From GWE2-42-39 sp963662895 (lineage in GTDB: Bacteria > Bacteroidota > Bacteroidia > Bacteroidales > Prolixibacteraceae): DNA of 64,000 nucleotides. A program made the translations under genes and the position numbers. Each line of letters begins with the position of its first letter. The stretch's first letter is position 1. Under the pieces are notes generated by a model. It was not told the DNA's origin. It searched no databases and saw nothing but the letters and a program-made list of their open reading frames with translations. Positions 63,196 through 64,000 of this stretch are shown in pieces. Where the stretch lies: assembly GCA_963662895.1 (NCBI GenBank), contig OY759982.1:3534001-3598000 (forward strand), given 5' to 3'.

Positions 63196-64000
63196 ATGGA
63201 AAAAAAGTTAAAAAAGCCTTTTCCTCTGTGTGAGGGATTGCAAAAAAAATGGAGAAAAATGAAACTAACACTAGCCTTTACCTTTTTGGTTTTAGTGACT
63301 TTCGGGAGCAGTTATTCCCAGGTGACAAACCTGTCGCTCAGCTTCAGGAATGCCGGCATCAGGGAAGTACTGCAAACGATTGAAGACCAGACGAACTACA
63401 TTTTCCTGTACAAAGATGAAATCTTCGACTTCAGTAAAAAGTATTCAATTAATTTTGAAAACAAGAATTTTGAAGAAATACTGGAAGTTCTTTGCCAACA
63501 GGCTAATGTGGATTATGAAATCCGCAACCGGCAAATCATTCTAAAAGAAAAAGCAAATTACGGTAATAGAGAAATTGCCCGGGAAAATATAACCATTTCC
63601 GGTAAAGTGACCGATCCCTCCGGTGCTCCATTGCCCGGAGTAACTGTGGCAGTAAAAGGAACCACCCAGGGGATTATTACAGATACCGATGGGAACTATA
63701 CACTCATTAAAGTTCCCAGCGATGCAACTTTGGTGTTTTCGTTTGTGGGGATGAAGACGCAAGAGATAGTGATTGGTGGAAAAAGTACGATTAATGTAGT
63801 GATGCAGGAAGAAACCATTGGCATTGAAGAAGTGGTGGCTGTGGGGTATGGTACTCAAAAAGCACGAAAAGTTACGGGAGCATTGTCAAAAATAAAAAAC
63901 GATGTTTTTGAAGGCAGGCCGGTAACAGATGCTTCACAGGCTCTGTCGGGTGTATCAACAGGAATACAGGTAATTCAGAATAGTGGGCAACCCGGCGATG
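63196..64000 (+). CDS. SusC-type TonB-dependent transporter, N-terminal part (runs off the window)
   Basis: The frame opens at the ATG at 63196 and stays open to the window end (268 codons visible). A signal sequence (LAFTFLVLVTFGSSYSQ) is followed by an STN signalling domain (about 45-115, NAGIREVLQTIEDQTNYIFL) and a carboxypeptidase-like domain (about 135-205, ISGKVTDPSGAPLPGVTVAV). The SusC TonB-box region GIEEVVAVGYGTQKARKVTGA and the start of the plug (ASQALSGVSTGIQVIQNSGQPGD) come next. The STN domain matches the FecR and sigma genes upstream. A SusD gene is expected beyond the window. The substrate is unknown. Confidence 0.93.
   Translation, partial: MEKKLKKPFPLCEGLQKKWRKMKLTLAFTFLVLVTFGSSYSQVTNLSLSFRNAGIREVLQTIEDQTNYIFLYKDEIFDFSKKYSINFENKNFEEILEVLCQQANVDYEIRNRQIILKEKANYGNREIARENITISGKVTDPSGAPLPGVTVAVKGTTQGIITDTDGNYTLIKVPSDATLVFSFVGMKTQEIVIGGKSTINVVMQEETIGIEEVVAVGYGTQKARKVTGALSKIKNDVFEGRPVTDASQALSGVSTGIQVIQNSGQPGD

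Overview
The window looks like a chromosomal segment of a member of Bacteroidota, most likely from the Bacteroidales/Marinilabiliales side. The evidence is the SusC/SusD pair, ECF sigma plus FecR-type anti-sigma pairs, a hybrid two-component regulator, many lipoproteins, TAnnTTTG-type promoter boxes and a guaB-PPIase-surA-moxR-ostA block. No rRNA or taxonomic marker is present, so the exact lineage is inference.

Layout. (1) 1-8.3 kb: the 3' end of a hybrid sensor/AraC regulator, two decayed membrane-protein genes, a small exported protein and a TolC/MFP/RND efflux operon, followed at 8.4-9.3 kb by a membrane-anchored LytTR regulator. (2) 9.4-10.4 kb: a broken IS982-like element. (3) 10.5-25.2 kb: a glycerol-phosphate locus. 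It has a DeoR/GlpR-type repressor diverging from glpD and glpT, then ECF sigma, FecR, SusC and SusD, an exported glycerophosphodiester phosphodiesterase, a second glpT and an exported propeller-like protein. Together these could import glycerophosphodiesters or glycerol phosphate across both membranes and oxidise the product to DHAP. (4) 25.3-34.5 kb: a carbohydrate locus with a GH32/43-like lipoprotein, two calcineurin-type phosphoesterases, a D-lyxose isomerase, a neuraminate-lyase-like aldolase and a Kelch-mutarotase/sodium-symporter fusion. Three of these six genes carry in-frame stops, a frameshift or a lost start codon, so the pathway appears to be decaying. (5) 34.5-37.2 kb: a recombination scar with a tyrosine-recombinase remnant, an ISAon1-type element, a perfect 18-bp inverted repeat and tRNA-Pro(CGG).

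(6) 37.3-60 kb: intact, apparently core-like DNA. It holds an esterase, an RRM protein, rlmI with an RNase D-like exonuclease and a DUF5063 gene, and GH95 and GH29 fucosidases. These are followed by the guaB/PPIase/surA/moxR/ostA run, a hemerythrin-LuxR-TonB receptor set and recQ. (7) 60-64 kb: a second ECF sigma, FecR and SusC set. Its sigma gene is separated from fecR by about 1.28 kb of duplicated, hairpin-rich non-coding DNA, and its SusC runs off the window.

Broken genes are concentrated left of tRNA-Pro and none is evident to its right. This suggests accessory DNA to the left and stable chromosome to the right. All homology statements come from motif recognition; no database search was run.
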